The notes under the pieces are model-generated. The model ran no database searches, had not been told where the DNA came from, and saw only the letters and a list, made by a program, of their open reading frames with translations. Below are positions 25,690 to 35,205 of a DNA stretch of 64,000 nt, in pieces. This stretch comes from CAWBLP01 sp963721065 (GTDB lineage: Bacteria; Pseudomonadota; Alphaproteobacteria; Acetobacterales; Acetobacteraceae). Location: positions 434,001 through 498,000 of the forward strand of contig CAVRHO010000008.1 in assembly GCA_963721065.1 (NCBI GenBank), written 5' to 3'. Position 1 is the stretch's first letter. Every line of letters starts with the position of its first letter. The position numbers were made by a program, and so were the translations under genes.

Positions 25690-26946
25690 TTGAACGCACC
25701 TGTGCCGATCGACGCCACCACGGCCGCCGCGACCACGCCGCTGGACCAGATCGACGTCAGCAATCCCCGCCTCTACCAGGAAGACTGCTACTTTCCGTTC
25801 TTCGAGCGCCTCCGCCGGGAAGACCCGGTGCACTACCGCAAGGGCGGGATGTACGGGGACTTCTGGTCGGTCACCAAGTTCAAGGACATCATGCATGTCG
25901 AGACGCACCCGCAGGTCTTCTCCTCGGAAGCGAAGCGGGGCGGCATCACCATCACCGACCGGCCGATGCAGTACCGGCGGTCCAGCTTCATCTCCATGGA
26001 CCCGCCGCGGCATGACGAGCAGCGCAAGGTGGTCAGCCCGATCGTCGCGCCGGCCAACCTGAACAACATGTCGTCCATCATCCGCGAGCGTACCGCCCGG
26101 GTGCTGGATGGCCTGCCGCGCAACGAGACGTTCGACTGGGTGCAGGAAGTCTCGATCGAGCTGACCACCCTGATGCTGGCGACACTGTTCGACTTCCCGC
26201 TGGCCGACCGCAAGAAGCTGACCTGGTGGTCGGACCGCGCCACCGAGGACGTGAACGCCGGCGGCATCGTCAATTCCGAGGAAAAGCGGCTGGAGATCCT
26301 GACCGAGGCGATACAGGTGTTCACCGGCCTGTGGCACGAGCGCGCCGCGAAGCCGCCCAGCTATGACCTGATCTCGATGCTGGCGCATGGCGAGGCGACG
26401 AAGAACCTGGTCAACGACCCGGCCGAGTTCCTGGGCAATCTGACGCTGCTGATCGTGGGCGGCAACGACACCACGCGCAATTCCATGAGCGGCGGCCTGG
26501 CGGCGCTGTGCAAGCATCCGGGCGAATACGACAAGCTGCGTGCCAATCCCGGACTGATCCCCAGCATGGTGCCGGAGATCATCCGCTGGGTGTCGCCGAT
26601 CATCCACATGCGGCGCACCGCGACGGCCGATCACGAGCTTGGCGGCAAGCAGATCCGCGAAGGCGACAAGGTGGTGATGTGGTACGTCTCGGGCAACCGC
26701 GACGAGGATTCCATCGACCACCCGAACGACTTCATCATCGACCGCGCCCGTCCGCGGCATCACCTGTCCTTCGGCTTCGGCGTGCATCGTTGCGTGGGCA
26801 ACCGCCTGGCGGAGATGCAGTTGAACATCCTGTGGGAGGAGATCATGAAGCGCTTCCCGCGGATCGAGCTGATGGAGGAGCCGAAGCGGCTGTACTCCAA
26901 CTTCATCCACGGCATCACCGAGATGAAGGTGCGCATTCCGGCCTGA
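25690..26946 (+). CDS. Cytochrome P450, CYP153-like
   Basis: Soluble P450 of 418 residues. The I-helix is GGNDTT (257-262), the ExxR motif is EIIR (from 296), and the heme loop is FGFGVHRCVGNR with Cys368. Stretches such as LRREDPVHY, DPPRHDEQRKVVSPIVAP, ATLFDFPLADR, VMWYVSGNRDEDSID and RHHLSFGFG closely match the CYP153 family, whose members hydroxylate alkanes or fatty acids at the terminal carbon. The start is TTG, set by AAGGAGG six bases upstream. No ferredoxin or reductase is adjacent. Nothing else is seen in the 298 bases upstream. Confidence 0.94.
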   Translation: MNAPVPIDATTAAATTPLDQIDVSNPRLYQEDCYFPFFERLRREDPVHYRKGGMYGDFWSVTKFKDIMHVETHPQVFSSEAKRGGITITDRPMQYRRSSFISMDPPRHDEQRKVVSPIVAPANLNNMSSIIRERTARVLDGLPRNETFDWVQEVSIELTTLMLATLFDFPLADRKKLTWWSDRATEDVNAGGIVNSEEKRLEILTEAIQVFTGLWHERAAKPPSYDLISMLAHGEATKNLVNDPAEFLGNLTLLIVGGNDTTRNSMSGGLAALCKHPGEYDKLRANPGLIPSMVPEIIRWVSPIIHMRRTATADHELGGKQIREGDKVVMWYVSGNRDEDSIDHPNDFIIDRARPRHHLSFGFGVHRCVGNRLAEMQLNILWEEIMKRFPRIELMEEPKRLYSNFIHGITEMKVRIPA

Positions 26947-26964
26947 CCGTCCAACCGTGGCGTG

Positions 26965-26991
26965 ACCGGCCCCGGGCAGCCCCGGGCCGGT
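26965..26991 (+). terminator. GC-rich hairpin after the P450 gene
   Basis: ACCGGCCC pairs with GGGCCGGT, enclosing a further GGG/CCC pair and a CAG loop, then TCGTTC. It begins 18 bases past the stop. The T-run is weak. Confidence 0.6.
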
Positions 26992-27186
26992 CGTTCACGC
27001 TCCGCTATCGGGCCATCCGGGAGATGATCAGTGGTCGCCTTGCGTTTGGCCGACGCGCGACCGCACCGCGTCATGGTCGGTGAAGGCCGGCATCCAGGAC
27101 TTTCACTGTTGCCACTGAATTACTCGTGGATGGTGGGCACGTGCCCCATACGCGTCCAGATGGGCGGGCAGGTCTCGCTCTATCGT

Positions 27187-27292
27187 GTCATGGCCGGGCT
27201 TGACCCGGCCATCTACCCCGTAACGATCGGGCCAGCGCGCACGGGAATCCGGCTGGACGGGGGCAGATGGCCGGGTCAAGCCCGGCCGTGAC
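27187..27292. repeat. Palindromic repeat A, copy 3, with extended arms
   Basis: 106-base core with ends GTCATGGCCGGG and CCCGGCCGTGAC. The palindrome extends outward through CTATCGTGTCA / TGACACGATAG, so 24 bases pair with 2 mismatches. It lies between the convergent P450 and flavoprotein genes, in a 466-base gap that otherwise shows only a terminator and a B-like fragment (27068-27150). Confidence 0.87.
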
Positions 27293-27412
27293 ACGATAGG
27301 GCGAGGTCAGAACGCACCCACCTGCAATCATGCACCCACTTGCAGTCATTCAGCGCCCACGGGTTTGCACCTGCCACGATGGTTGGGACAGCAGCCGAGG
27401 GTCAGGTTGGCG

Positions 27413-29401
27413 TTAGACTCCCTCCCCCGCCGCATGCCCGCTCGCCGTTGCGAACAGCATTTCCTGCGGGGCACGTGCGTCGCCCACCGGGATTACCTCG
27501 ATCCCGGCCGCCCGCAGCGGCGCGGCCAGCGCGTCGTCGGGCACGCGCGGCGTGGCGTAGGTCAGCAGTGCCAGGTCGTCGATCACCCGCACATCGCGGT
27601 TGTAGAGGTTGACCACCTCCAGTCGCCCCTCGGCACAGGCATCGCTCCAGCGAGGCTCCGACAGCGGGATCACTTCAATCCGCTGCTCCGCCATGCGACG
27701 CAGAATGCCCTGCCGCGTCACCAGTTGCACATCGGTGGCGATCGTGTCGCGTGGCGTGACGATCACCATCCGATCAAACCGCGCCCGCAGCACTTCCGCG
27801 GCGGCGTACGTGCTTTCCGTATGATCCGCATCGAACAACACCGCGACACCCGGCTGCCGACCCGCATGACGCAACACATCCCCGACCGCAGCGCGCAGGT
27901 CCGGTACCCATCCTTCGGCCTGCACATCGGCGGGCAGCCAGTCCGGCGGCAGCATCGTCGAACCCGTGGCCAGGATCACGGTATCGGGCCGCAGCGCGAT
28001 CACTTCCGCGGCCGAAGCACGCCGGCCCAGGCGCAGACGCGCACCGGCGCTTGCCGCCGCAGTGGCCTGGTAGTCGTAGATCGACGATACCGTTTCTCCG
28101 CCCGGAAGTTTTTCCCGCAACCACGCCTTGCCGCCGATCGTGTCGGACGCGCCCAGCACCGTGACGTCGTGCCCGCGCGCCGCGGCGACCCAGGCGGCTT
28201 CCATGCCGGCGATGCCGGCGCCGACCACCACGACGCGCTTCGGCGCATCGGTGCGCGGTGGATGGTAATCCACCTCATCCGGTCGGCCGACGCGCGGATT
28301 GTTCACGCACGCGATCGGCACGTGCATCATCACGATCGCGCCCCAGCAGGTGTTGCAGGACAGGCAGTAACGGATGTCCCACGTGCGTCCCTGCGCCGCC
28401 TTGCGCGGCCAGGCCGGATCCGCCACCAGCGGGCGCCCCAGCGCAACCAGGGAGGCCTCGTCGCGCGCCAGGATACCGTCGGCTTCCGCCGGATCGGTGA
28501 TGCGGCCGAGCGCCATCAGGGGCACGCCGTTCAGCTTGTGGCGGAGTTGGCGGATGAACGGCATGTACGGCATCGGCGGCCCGAAACGGTCCGGCGTGTG
28601 CATTTCCAGCGTACGGGCATGCGCGCCGCCGGCGAAGCAGACGTAATCGACATCGCGGCGGCGGGTGAGCAGGTCGCCGATGATGCCGGCCTCGTCCGGG
28701 CCGATGCTGCCCGGCATGCCGTCATCGCCCGGCAGTTTCAGGCCGATGATGAAGCCCGTGCCGCAGGCGGTGCGCAACGCGGCCACGATGTCGCGGACGA
28801 TGCGCGTGCGCCGGTCCCAGTCGCCGCCATAGTCGTCGTCACGCCGGTTCGACCAGGGCGACAGGAACTGGTGAAACAGATGCCCGTGCCCGGCGGAGAT
28901 TTCCACGCCGGAAAATCCGCACGCCTTCAGGTGGGAGGCGGACTTGGCAATCTGCTCGATCAGCGCATGGATTTCCGCGACGCTCAGCGCATGCGGCACC
29001 GTCCAGGACAGGTCGTCCGGCAGCGCCGAGGCGCCGATCGCCTCCGGATTGCGCCCGGGAAAGTGGCGCCCGCGGCCGGCATCCTGGATCTGCCCCAGCA
29101 GGCGGCAATCCTGGCTTTCCACGGCATCAGCCAGGCGTTTCAGCCCGTCCGCGTTTTCCCCGTTCCACACCTGCACGCGTGGCAGACCGGCCTGGTGACG
29201 CATCATCGCCAGCGGCTCGGTGATCGTCATCGCGGCGCCACCGGCCGCGCGATTGGCGTGATATTGGATGAAACGGTCCGTCACCCGTCCGGCCGGCGTG
29301 ACCAGCAGGCTCATCGACGCATGCGTGATACGGTTGCGCAGCCGCTTGCCGGCCAGTTCGAACGGCGTGAACAACGCAGCGAAGTCCGCGGTGTCGCGCA
29401 T
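27413..29401 (-). CDS. Iron-sulfur flavoprotein oxidoreductase, OYE/2,4-dienoyl-CoA reductase/demethylase family
   Basis: 662 residues. An N-terminal FMN TIM barrel (LFTPFELAGKRLRNRITHAS, GFSGVEISAGHGHLFHQFLS) is followed by a [4Fe-4S] cluster site CLSCNTC plus a Cys 12 residues on (PIACVNNP). C-terminal FAD/NAD domains carry VVVVGAGIAGMEAAWVAA. The architecture matches 2,4-dienoyl-CoA reductase, trimethylamine dehydrogenase and the N-methylproline/betaine demethylases. It lies 33 bases after an ABC importer operon on the same strand, so it may act on the imported compound; a methylated amine or betaine is a guess from family members. Confidence 0.92.
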   Translation of the reverse strand: MRDTADFAALFTPFELAGKRLRNRITHASMSLLVTPAGRVTDRFIQYHANRAAGGAAMTITEPLAMMRHQAGLPRVQVWNGENADGLKRLADAVESQDCRLLGQIQDAGRGRHFPGRNPEAIGASALPDDLSWTVPHALSVAEIHALIEQIAKSASHLKACGFSGVEISAGHGHLFHQFLSPWSNRRDDDYGGDWDRRTRIVRDIVAALRTACGTGFIIGLKLPGDDGMPGSIGPDEAGIIGDLLTRRRDVDYVCFAGGAHARTLEMHTPDRFGPPMPYMPFIRQLRHKLNGVPLMALGRITDPAEADGILARDEASLVALGRPLVADPAWPRKAAQGRTWDIRYCLSCNTCWGAIVMMHVPIACVNNPRVGRPDEVDYHPPRTDAPKRVVVVGAGIAGMEAAWVAAARGHDVTVLGASDTIGGKAWLREKLPGGETVSSIYDYQATAAASAGARLRLGRRASAAEVIALRPDTVILATGSTMLPPDWLPADVQAEGWVPDLRAAVGDVLRHAGRQPGVAVLFDADHTESTYAAAEVLRARFDRMVIVTPRDTIATDVQLVTRQGILRRMAEQRIEVIPLSEPRWSDACAEGRLEVVNLYNRDVRVIDDLALLTYATPRVPDDALAAPLRAAGIEVIPVGDARAPQEMLFATASGHAAGEGV

Positions 29402-29434
29402 GCTGCTGCCTCCCGGTTCTGCTTTCGACGCAGC

Positions 29435-30244
29435 CTACCCCTTTACCGCACCCGCGGTCAGGCCGCTGACCAGGAAGCGGCGCACCGCCAGGGAGAAGAT
29501 CAGCACCGGCAGCATCACCATGGTGCCGCCCGCGGCGATGCGCCCCCACTCCCATCCCGCGTAGTTCATGAAGTTCACCACGGCGACCGGCGCCGTCATC
29601 GCATTGGTCCGCGTCAGGATCAGCGCGAAGAAGAAGTCGTTCCATGAAAACACGAAACACAGGATCGCCGTGGTGGCGATGCCGGGCGCGGCGGTCGGCA
29701 GCACCACGCGCAGCAGCGCCTGCCAGTAGCCGGCCCCGTCGATCCAGGCGGCTTCCTCCAGCGCGCGCGGCGTGTTCTCGAAGAACGACCGCATCAGCCA
29801 GATCACCAAGGAGATGTTGAAGGTCAGGTAGATCACCACCAGCCCGATACGCGTATCCAGCAGATGCAGGCTGCGGTAGGCCAGGAAGAACGGGATCGCG
29901 AACGCGGTCGGCGGCGCCAGGCGGCTGGCCAGAACCCAGAGGCTGAGCGCATCCGACCGCGACCGCATCCGCGCCAGCGCATACGCCGCCGGCACGCCGA
30001 CCACCATGGAGATCAGCGTGGACGACACGCTGACGATCGCGCTGTTGGCGAAGGATGCGGGGAAATCGCCCTGCCACAGGGCCACGTAGTTGGACAGTGT
30101 CGGCTCGAACCAAAGATGCGGCGGGAAGGCGAAGATCTGCGCGTTGGTCTGGAACGACATGCGCAGCAGCCACAGGAACGGCCCCAGGATCAGCAGCACC
30201 AGCACCAGCACAATGCCGTGCAGGATCGCGCGGTTCAGCCTCAT
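29435..30244 (-). CDS. ABC transporter permease, MalG type (second importer)
   Basis: 269 residues with an N-terminal helix (GIVLVLVLLILGPFLWLL), further helices and the EAA loop EEAAWIDGAGYWQALLRVVL. It overlaps the upstream permease by ATGA (30241-30244) and is followed 33 bases later by the Fe-S flavoprotein gene. Order on the minus strand: binding protein, permease, permease, oxidoreductase. No ATPase gene is present in the cluster. Confidence 0.92.
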   Translation of the reverse strand: MRLNRAILHGIVLVLVLLILGPFLWLLRMSFQTNAQIFAFPPHLWFEPTLSNYVALWQGDFPASFANSAIVSVSSTLISMVVGVPAAYALARMRSRSDALSLWVLASRLAPPTAFAIPFFLAYRSLHLLDTRIGLVVIYLTFNISLVIWLMRSFFENTPRALEEAAWIDGAGYWQALLRVVLPTAAPGIATTAILCFVFSWNDFFFALILTRTNAMTAPVAVVNFMNYAGWEWGRIAAGGTMVMLPVLIFSLAVRRFLVSGLTAGAVKG

Positions 30245-31173
30245 TGGTCGGCGCTCCAGCCGGTCATGCGCACCGCCGCCCAGCTCAGCAGCAGCGCTGC
30301 CGCCACCAGGACCACGGTGATGGCACTGGAAAATCCCAGGTAGGAGAAGTTGAACGCCTGCTCGAAGGCATAATAGTTGGTTACCTCGGTCACCGAACCC
30401 GGGCCGCCATCGGTCAGCAGGTAGATCAGCGGGAATGCCTTGATGCTGTCGATCAGCCGGAACAACGCGGCGACCATCAGCGTGCCGCGGATATAGGGCA
30501 GGATCACGTACAGCGTGGCCTGCCAGTGGCGGGCCCCGTCAACCTTCGCGGCGTCCAGCAGCTCCTCCGGGATGGTCTGCAACGCCGCCAGCACCATCAG
30601 CATGGTCAGCGGGAACCACTCCCACGTATCCGCCGCGATGATGGCGGGCAACGCCCAGTTCGGATCCGTGATGAAGGTGGGCAGGTGCCAGCCCAGCGCC
30701 TTGGCCGTCCAGTACAGCGGGCTGATATCGGGCGTGTACAGCACCTTCCAGATGATCGCCACGACGATCGGCGGCAGCACCATCGGGATCAGGAACAGCG
30801 TGCGCAGCGCGCGCAGCATGCCGGACCGCATGTTCAGCAGCAGCGCAAAGGCGATCCCGATCAGCATCTGCAGCGTCACGGTCCAGAACGACAGCTTCGC
30901 CTGCACCCACAGCGAGTTTTGAAACCGCGTGTCCGACAGCAGCAGCTTGTAGTTCAGCAGCGGCATGTGAAAGTTCCATGCCGTCGCCGGGTTGGTCAGG
31001 TTCAGCGGCGTCAAGCTGGTGGCGATCAGGTAGATCGTGGGCGCCAGCGTCACCACCACCAGCACGGCCAGCGACGGAACCAGGCACCAGGCCAGGAACC
31101 AGCGCCGTTGCCGGTCCACGCTGAGCCGCCGAGCGGGCGCGGGACGCCCGACGGCGGTGACGGCGATGCTCAC
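30241..31173 (-). CDS. ABC transporter permease, MalF type (second importer)
   Basis: 310 residues, starting at a GTG that overlaps the binding-protein stop (GTGA, 31170-31173). Membrane segments include FLAWCLVPSLAVLVVVTLAP, and the EAA loop reads EELLDAAKVDGARHWQATLY. Coupled translation with both neighbours is implied by 4-base overlaps on each side. Confidence 0.92.
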   Translation of the reverse strand: MSIAVTAVGRPAPARRLSVDRQRRWFLAWCLVPSLAVLVVVTLAPTIYLIATSLTPLNLTNPATAWNFHMPLLNYKLLLSDTRFQNSLWVQAKLSFWTVTLQMLIGIAFALLLNMRSGMLRALRTLFLIPMVLPPIVVAIIWKVLYTPDISPLYWTAKALGWHLPTFITDPNWALPAIIAADTWEWFPLTMLMVLAALQTIPEELLDAAKVDGARHWQATLYVILPYIRGTLMVAALFRLIDSIKAFPLIYLLTDGGPGSVTEVTNYYAFEQAFNFSYLGFSSAITVVLVAAALLLSWAAVRMTGWSADQ

Positions 31174-32516
31174 TGGTCGACCTTGTAACCGCCCATTCTG
31201 ATCGCCTCGATGGATTGCATCTGCGCCTGTTTCAGTGCGGCCTCGGCGCTCATCTGCTTGGTCGCGATCGCCTCGATCGCGCGGTTGATCTTGTCGCCGA
31301 CCTGCGGGAACACCGGCACCGTGCGGTAGCGCATGTAGCTGCCGTCACCCAGTTGATCCAGCACCTTCGAATACAGCGCGGCGACGTCCTGGCCGTTCAG
31401 GGTCAGCGCCTCCTTGAACGGCTCGCTGTTGATCACCGAGCGGCGGCAGACGCTGGGATAGCCGTGCTCCTTCACCAGGCGCGACAGCATTTCCTTGGAA
31501 AGCGCCCACTTGATGAATTCCCACGCCGCGCCCTTCTTGCGCGATCCGGCGGGAATACCAAAGCCGTGGCATGCGACACCCGGAAAGTCGCCGGCCGGCC
31601 CGCTCGGCACCATGCCGTAGCGCACGGTCTTGCTCACCTTGCTGGCGGGATCCTTGGCCAGCGGCAGGCCCCAGGTGATTGCGTTGGTGCGCATGTTGGC
31701 GCGCCCGGACAACTGCGACTGCATCGCCTGGTCGTCGGTGAAGGACAGCACGCCCGGCGGGCCGTATTTGGTCAGCAGGTTGGCGTACCACGCAGCGGAC
31801 TTGGCCGCTTCCGGCGTGTTCAACGTGGGAGTCAGGTTGGCCGGCGGGTCCTTGAAGATGTGGCCGCCCATCGCCTGCAGGTATGGCGGCCAGTTCCAGT
31901 GATGCAACTTGTCCGCGGTCCAGGCCGCCATGCCGTCCTTGCCCTGGATCGCGTCGCAGACCTTGATCACCTCATCCATCGTGGTGGGCAGCGACAGGCC
32001 GGCCTTTTCGATCAGGTCGCCGCGCCCGGCCGCCAGGATCATGGCGCCCGCCTCCACGCCGTAGGCGTAGGTGTGTCCCTTGGCGTCGCGCATGGAAGCC
32101 TCGACGCCCGGCACGAAATCGGCGGCGTCCCATTCCGGTGGGGTGACGTTCGGGTCGGAGGTGAACTCGTCCAGGTTGCTGACCCAGCCGGCACCGATCC
32201 AGCGGTTCTGGTATATGAAGGTAACAATGATCACGTCATAGGCGGATCCGCCGGTGGACAGCTCCAGGTCCATGCGCTGGTTGTAAACCGGGAAGGCCTG
32301 GATATCGAAGGAGACCTTGATACCAGTCTTTTCTTCGAACTCCGGGAAATAGGACTTCAGATACTGATGAAATGGAAGGGAGAACGCGCCACCGCGGATC
32401 GTGGTGCCGGCGTATTGCGACCGCGCCTTTCCCAGCACAGCCGGTGCGTACAGCGCGACGGTCGTTCCTGCCGCGGCCTGTAGCATGCTGCGCCGCGAAA
32501 CGGTGGCTGGCTTCAT
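31170..32516 (-). CDS. ABC transporter extracellular solute-binding protein, family 1
   Basis: 448 residues from the ATG at 32516, which follows GGGGGAAAC. An upstream in-frame start at 32576 lacks support. A twin-arginine signal (SRRSMLQAAAGTTVALYAPA) precedes the mature protein. Conserved family features: YFPEFEEKTGIKVSFD, DVIIVTFIYQNRW, and a C-terminal hinge and lobe with FPGVACHGFGIPAGSRKKGA. Periplasmic receptor and first gene of the importer operon. Family 1 proteins bind sugars, but polyols, polyamines and betaines also occur, so the ligand is open. Confidence 0.92.
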   Translation of the reverse strand: MKPATVSRRSMLQAAAGTTVALYAPAVLGKARSQYAGTTIRGGAFSLPFHQYLKSYFPEFEEKTGIKVSFDIQAFPVYNQRMDLELSTGGSAYDVIIVTFIYQNRWIGAGWVSNLDEFTSDPNVTPPEWDAADFVPGVEASMRDAKGHTYAYGVEAGAMILAAGRGDLIEKAGLSLPTTMDEVIKVCDAIQGKDGMAAWTADKLHHWNWPPYLQAMGGHIFKDPPANLTPTLNTPEAAKSAAWYANLLTKYGPPGVLSFTDDQAMQSQLSGRANMRTNAITWGLPLAKDPASKVSKTVRYGMVPSGPAGDFPGVACHGFGIPAGSRKKGAAWEFIKWALSKEMLSRLVKEHGYPSVCRRSVINSEPFKEALTLNGQDVAALYSKVLDQLGDGSYMRYRTVPVFPQVGDKINRAIEAIATKQMSAEAALKQAQMQSIEAIRMGGYKVDQ

Positions 32517-32774
32517 TGTTTCCCCCATTGTGGTTGCCGGAATGCTATGCCGCGATTCACCCGGCGGCAACTGCAATACGACCTGTCACGACACGTGTTC
32601 GCGAAGCAGGGGATCGCGCCGATACGCTCCACCGCCCGCACCGATCTGCTCCATCGTCGTAGCGGGTGAAGGCCGGTCGTCACGACTTTTGCTTGATTGC
32701 GTGCAGCAAAATGTCGGGCGGCGAGCCTGTGTTCCGCAGGAGTTGGAATGGGCGTGCAGGCCTCGACACGCGTA

Positions 32775-32879
32775 GTCATGGCCGGGCCTGACCCGGCCAT
32801 CTACCCCGGAACGATCGGGCCGGCGCGCATGGAATACGCCTGGACGGGGGTGGATGGCCGGCTCAAGGCCGGCCATGAC
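32775..32879. repeat. Palindromic repeat A, copy 4
   Basis: 105 bases with ends GTCATGGCCGGG and GGCCGGCCATGAC. The interior shares ATCTACCCCG-AACGATCGGGCC and CTGGACGGGGG segments with copy 3. It lies in the 512-base gap between the TauD-type gene and the binding protein; a B-like fragment precedes it (about 32655-32725) and a 13-bp tandem array follows. Confidence 0.85.
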
Positions 32880-32897
32880 ACGGGAGGGCGGCGTTGG

Positions 32898-32962
32898 AAC
32901 GTGCCAGTTCAACGTGCCGGTTCAACGTGCCAGTTCAACGTGCCGGTTCAACTCGCCAATTC
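32898..32962. repeat. 13-bp tandem repeat, 5 units
   Basis: Units AACGTGCCAGTTC and AACGTGCCGGTTC alternate four times, so the array also repeats at 26 bases; a fifth, worn unit reads AACTCGCCAATTC. It is 66 bases beyond the stop of the leftward TauD-type gene. Confidence 0.92.
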
Positions 32963-33028
32963 CACGTGTGTGGAGCCACGCCCACCACCACGCGAAATGC
33001 GCGGGCTGAAACCATCCAAGCCGGAGCG

Positions 33029-33877
33029 TCAGTGCAGCGCCGTGCCGTCCAGCGTGATCCGGTGCATCAGCCGGCGTTCGCCATGGTAGTCGTTCACCGC
33101 CAGATGCCAGGTCGCGCGGTTGTCCCAGAACGCGATCGATCCCGGCTGCCAGGCGAAGCGATAGGTGAATTCCGGCCGCGCGGCATGCGCGTAGAGATAT
33201 TGCAGCAACGGCCGGCTCTCCTCCGCCGTCCAGCCATCGAAGCGCAGCGTGAAGCCGGGATTGACGTACAACGCCGGGCGTCCGCTCTCCGGATGGCGGA
33301 TCACCACCGGATGCAATGCATCCTGTGTCGCCAGCTCGGGATTCTGCAGCCGCCCCTTCAGGTCGCCGCGCGCCTTCATCGCCTCGGCACCGAAGACGTG
33401 GCGGCTGGAATGCCATGCGCGCAGCCGCGACAGCGTCTCCTTCAGCCCGTCCGACAACGCGTCGTACGCTGCATACATGCTGGCGAACAGCGTATCCCCG
33501 CCCCGCGCCGGTGTCTCGCGCGCCAGCAGGACGGAGCCGAGCGCGGGGACTTCGTCGTAGCTGTGGTCGGTATGCCAGCCGCCGCCGATGTTGCGCGTCT
33601 GGTCGGGCTCCTTGCGCACCTCGGCGATCATCGGATAGCCGGGCACCGACCCGAAGAACCGGTTGACGTTGATCGGGCCGAAGCGGCCGGCGAATTCGAC
33701 GTGCTGCTCAGGCGTCAGCGTCTGGTCGCGGAAGAACAGCACGCCGTAGTCCCCCAGCGCCTGGCGCAGGCGCGCCACGGACGGATCGTCCAGCGGTTCG
33801 GCCAGGTTGATGCCGGAGACCATCCCACCCACCGCGCTGCCCGCGGGATTGATCTCGAAAGTGCTGTTGCGCCGCAT
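33029..33877 (-). CDS. TauD/TfdA-family 2-oxoglutarate-dependent dioxygenase
   Basis: 282 residues, cupin-fold Fe(II) dioxygenase. The iron ligands are His and Asp in GGWHTDHSY and the distal His in RATWHLAVNDY; the 2-oxoglutarate-binding Arg is likely in GERRLMHR. The ATG at 33877 is set by GGAGGAG. The family acts on taurine, alkyl sulfates, herbicides and other small acids; the substrate here is unknown. The gene lies head-to-head with the acyl-CoA dehydrogenase pair, sharing a 179-base promoter region. Confidence 0.92.
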   Translation of the reverse strand: MRRNSTFEINPAGSAVGGMVSGINLAEPLDDPSVARLRQALGDYGVLFFRDQTLTPEQHVEFAGRFGPINVNRFFGSVPGYPMIAEVRKEPDQTRNIGGGWHTDHSYDEVPALGSVLLARETPARGGDTLFASMYAAYDALSDGLKETLSRLRAWHSSRHVFGAEAMKARGDLKGRLQNPELATQDALHPVVIRHPESGRPALYVNPGFTLRFDGWTAEESRPLLQYLYAHAARPEFTYRFAWQPGSIAFWDNRATWHLAVNDYHGERRLMHRITLDGTALH

Positions 33878-34056
33878 GCTCTGCTCCTCCCAGTGGTCCC
33901 GGATCGCCGATACGCGCAGCGGCCCACCCGGCAGGCTAGCCGCGCCCCACCACGCCGACAACGGCCCCGGGTTGCGATCCGGCGGCATCGTCCTAAAACG
34001 TGGAGCACGCGCCCCGCAGCCACATTCATCGCCACCACGGCACCGGAGAGAACCGC

Positions 34057-35187
34057 ATGCAGTTCACCTTCACCGAAGAGCAGGAAGAATTCAGATCCGT
34101 GCTGCGCCGGTTCCTGGAGGAAAAATCGCCCCCCACCGTCGTCCGCAAGCTGATGGAAACCGACACCGGCTGGGACCGCGACACCTGGCGCGACCTCAAC
34201 CAGCAGCTCGGCCTCACCGCCATCCACATCCCCGAAGCCTATGGCGGCCAGGGCTTCGGCCCCATCGAGCTCGGCATCGTGCTGGAGGAAATGGGCCGCT
34301 CCCTGCTCTGCGCCCCGTATTTCTCCTCCACCGTGCTGGCGGCGACCGCGATCATGAACGCCGGCACCGAAGCGCAGAAACGCGAGCTGCTGCCGGCGAT
34401 CGCCGACGGTTCGACCATCGCCACCTTCGCCTTCACCGAACCGAACGGGCGCTGGGACACCACCGGTATCGAAACCACCGCGACGCAGGCCGGCGGCAAA
34501 TTCAAGCTGGACGGCGTGAAAAGCTTCGTGGTGGACGGCCACACCGCCGACCAGATCGTGGTGCTGGCGCGGCGCCCGGGCAGCAGCGGCGATGACGGGC
34601 TGTCGTTCTTCACCGTTCCCGGCAATGCCGCCGGCCTGTCGCGGCGTGCGCTGAAGGTGATGGACGCAACCCGCAAGCTGGCGCACCTGGAATTCCGCGG
34701 CGTGGAAGCCGACCTGCTGGGCGAGGAAGGCGCCGGCGCCGAACCCTTCGCCGCGACGATGCGCCTGGCCGCGATCGCGCTGGCCAACGAAATGGTCGGC
34801 GGGGCGGAACAACTGCGGCAGTCGGCGCTGGACTACGCCAACATGCGCGTGCAGTTCGGCCGCACCATCGCCTCCTTCCAGTCGATGAAGCACAAGCAGG
34901 CGGACATGCTGGTGGATGTCGAACTGGCCCGCTCCGCCGCGTACTACGCTGCAGCCGCCGCCGCGGAGAACGATCCGGAGCTGCCGGCACTGGCGTCGCT
35001 GGCCAAGGCCTCGGCATCCGACGCGTACATGCAGACCGCGATCCACACCATCCAGATCCACGGCGGCATTGGTTTCACCTGGGACAACGACACGCATCTG
35101 TGGTTCAAGCGCGCCAAGAGTTCCGAAGTGTTCCTTGGCGATCCGGCGTATCATCGGGAGCTGATGATGCGTGCGTGGAACGTCTGA
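34057..35187 (+). CDS. Acyl-CoA dehydrogenase family protein, first of a pair
   Basis: 376 residues; the ATG at 34057 follows GGAGAG. Features: an N-terminal helical domain (FTFTEEQEEFRSVLRRFLEE), IHIPEAYGGQGFGPIELGIV, TFAFTEPNGRWDTTGI in the FAD region and the C-terminal QIHGGIGFTWDNDTHLWFKR. It is separated by 18 bases from a second, distinct acyl-CoA dehydrogenase. Such adjacent non-identical pairs often form alpha2beta2 enzymes acting on bulky CoA esters (known for actinobacterial steroid catabolism); that is an inference here. Confidence 0.92.
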   Translation: MQFTFTEEQEEFRSVLRRFLEEKSPPTVVRKLMETDTGWDRDTWRDLNQQLGLTAIHIPEAYGGQGFGPIELGIVLEEMGRSLLCAPYFSSTVLAATAIMNAGTEAQKRELLPAIADGSTIATFAFTEPNGRWDTTGIETTATQAGGKFKLDGVKSFVVDGHTADQIVVLARRPGSSGDDGLSFFTVPGNAAGLSRRALKVMDATRKLAHLEFRGVEADLLGEEGAGAEPFAATMRLAAIALANEMVGGAEQLRQSALDYANMRVQFGRTIASFQSMKHKQADMLVDVELARSAAYYAAAAAAENDPELPALASLAKASASDAYMQTAIHTIQIHGGIGFTWDNDTHLWFKRAKSSEVFLGDPAYHRELMMRAWNV

Positions 35188-35205
35188 GCGGAACGGAGAA
35201 ACATC

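Noticed and set aside
27365..29647. A 760-codon frame opposite the Fe-S flavoprotein
   Set aside because: Composition is antisense-like; the flavoprotein frame has FMN, Fe-S and FAD motifs.
32898..32962. CRISPR-like repeats
   Set aside because: Units are contiguous 13-mers with no spacers.
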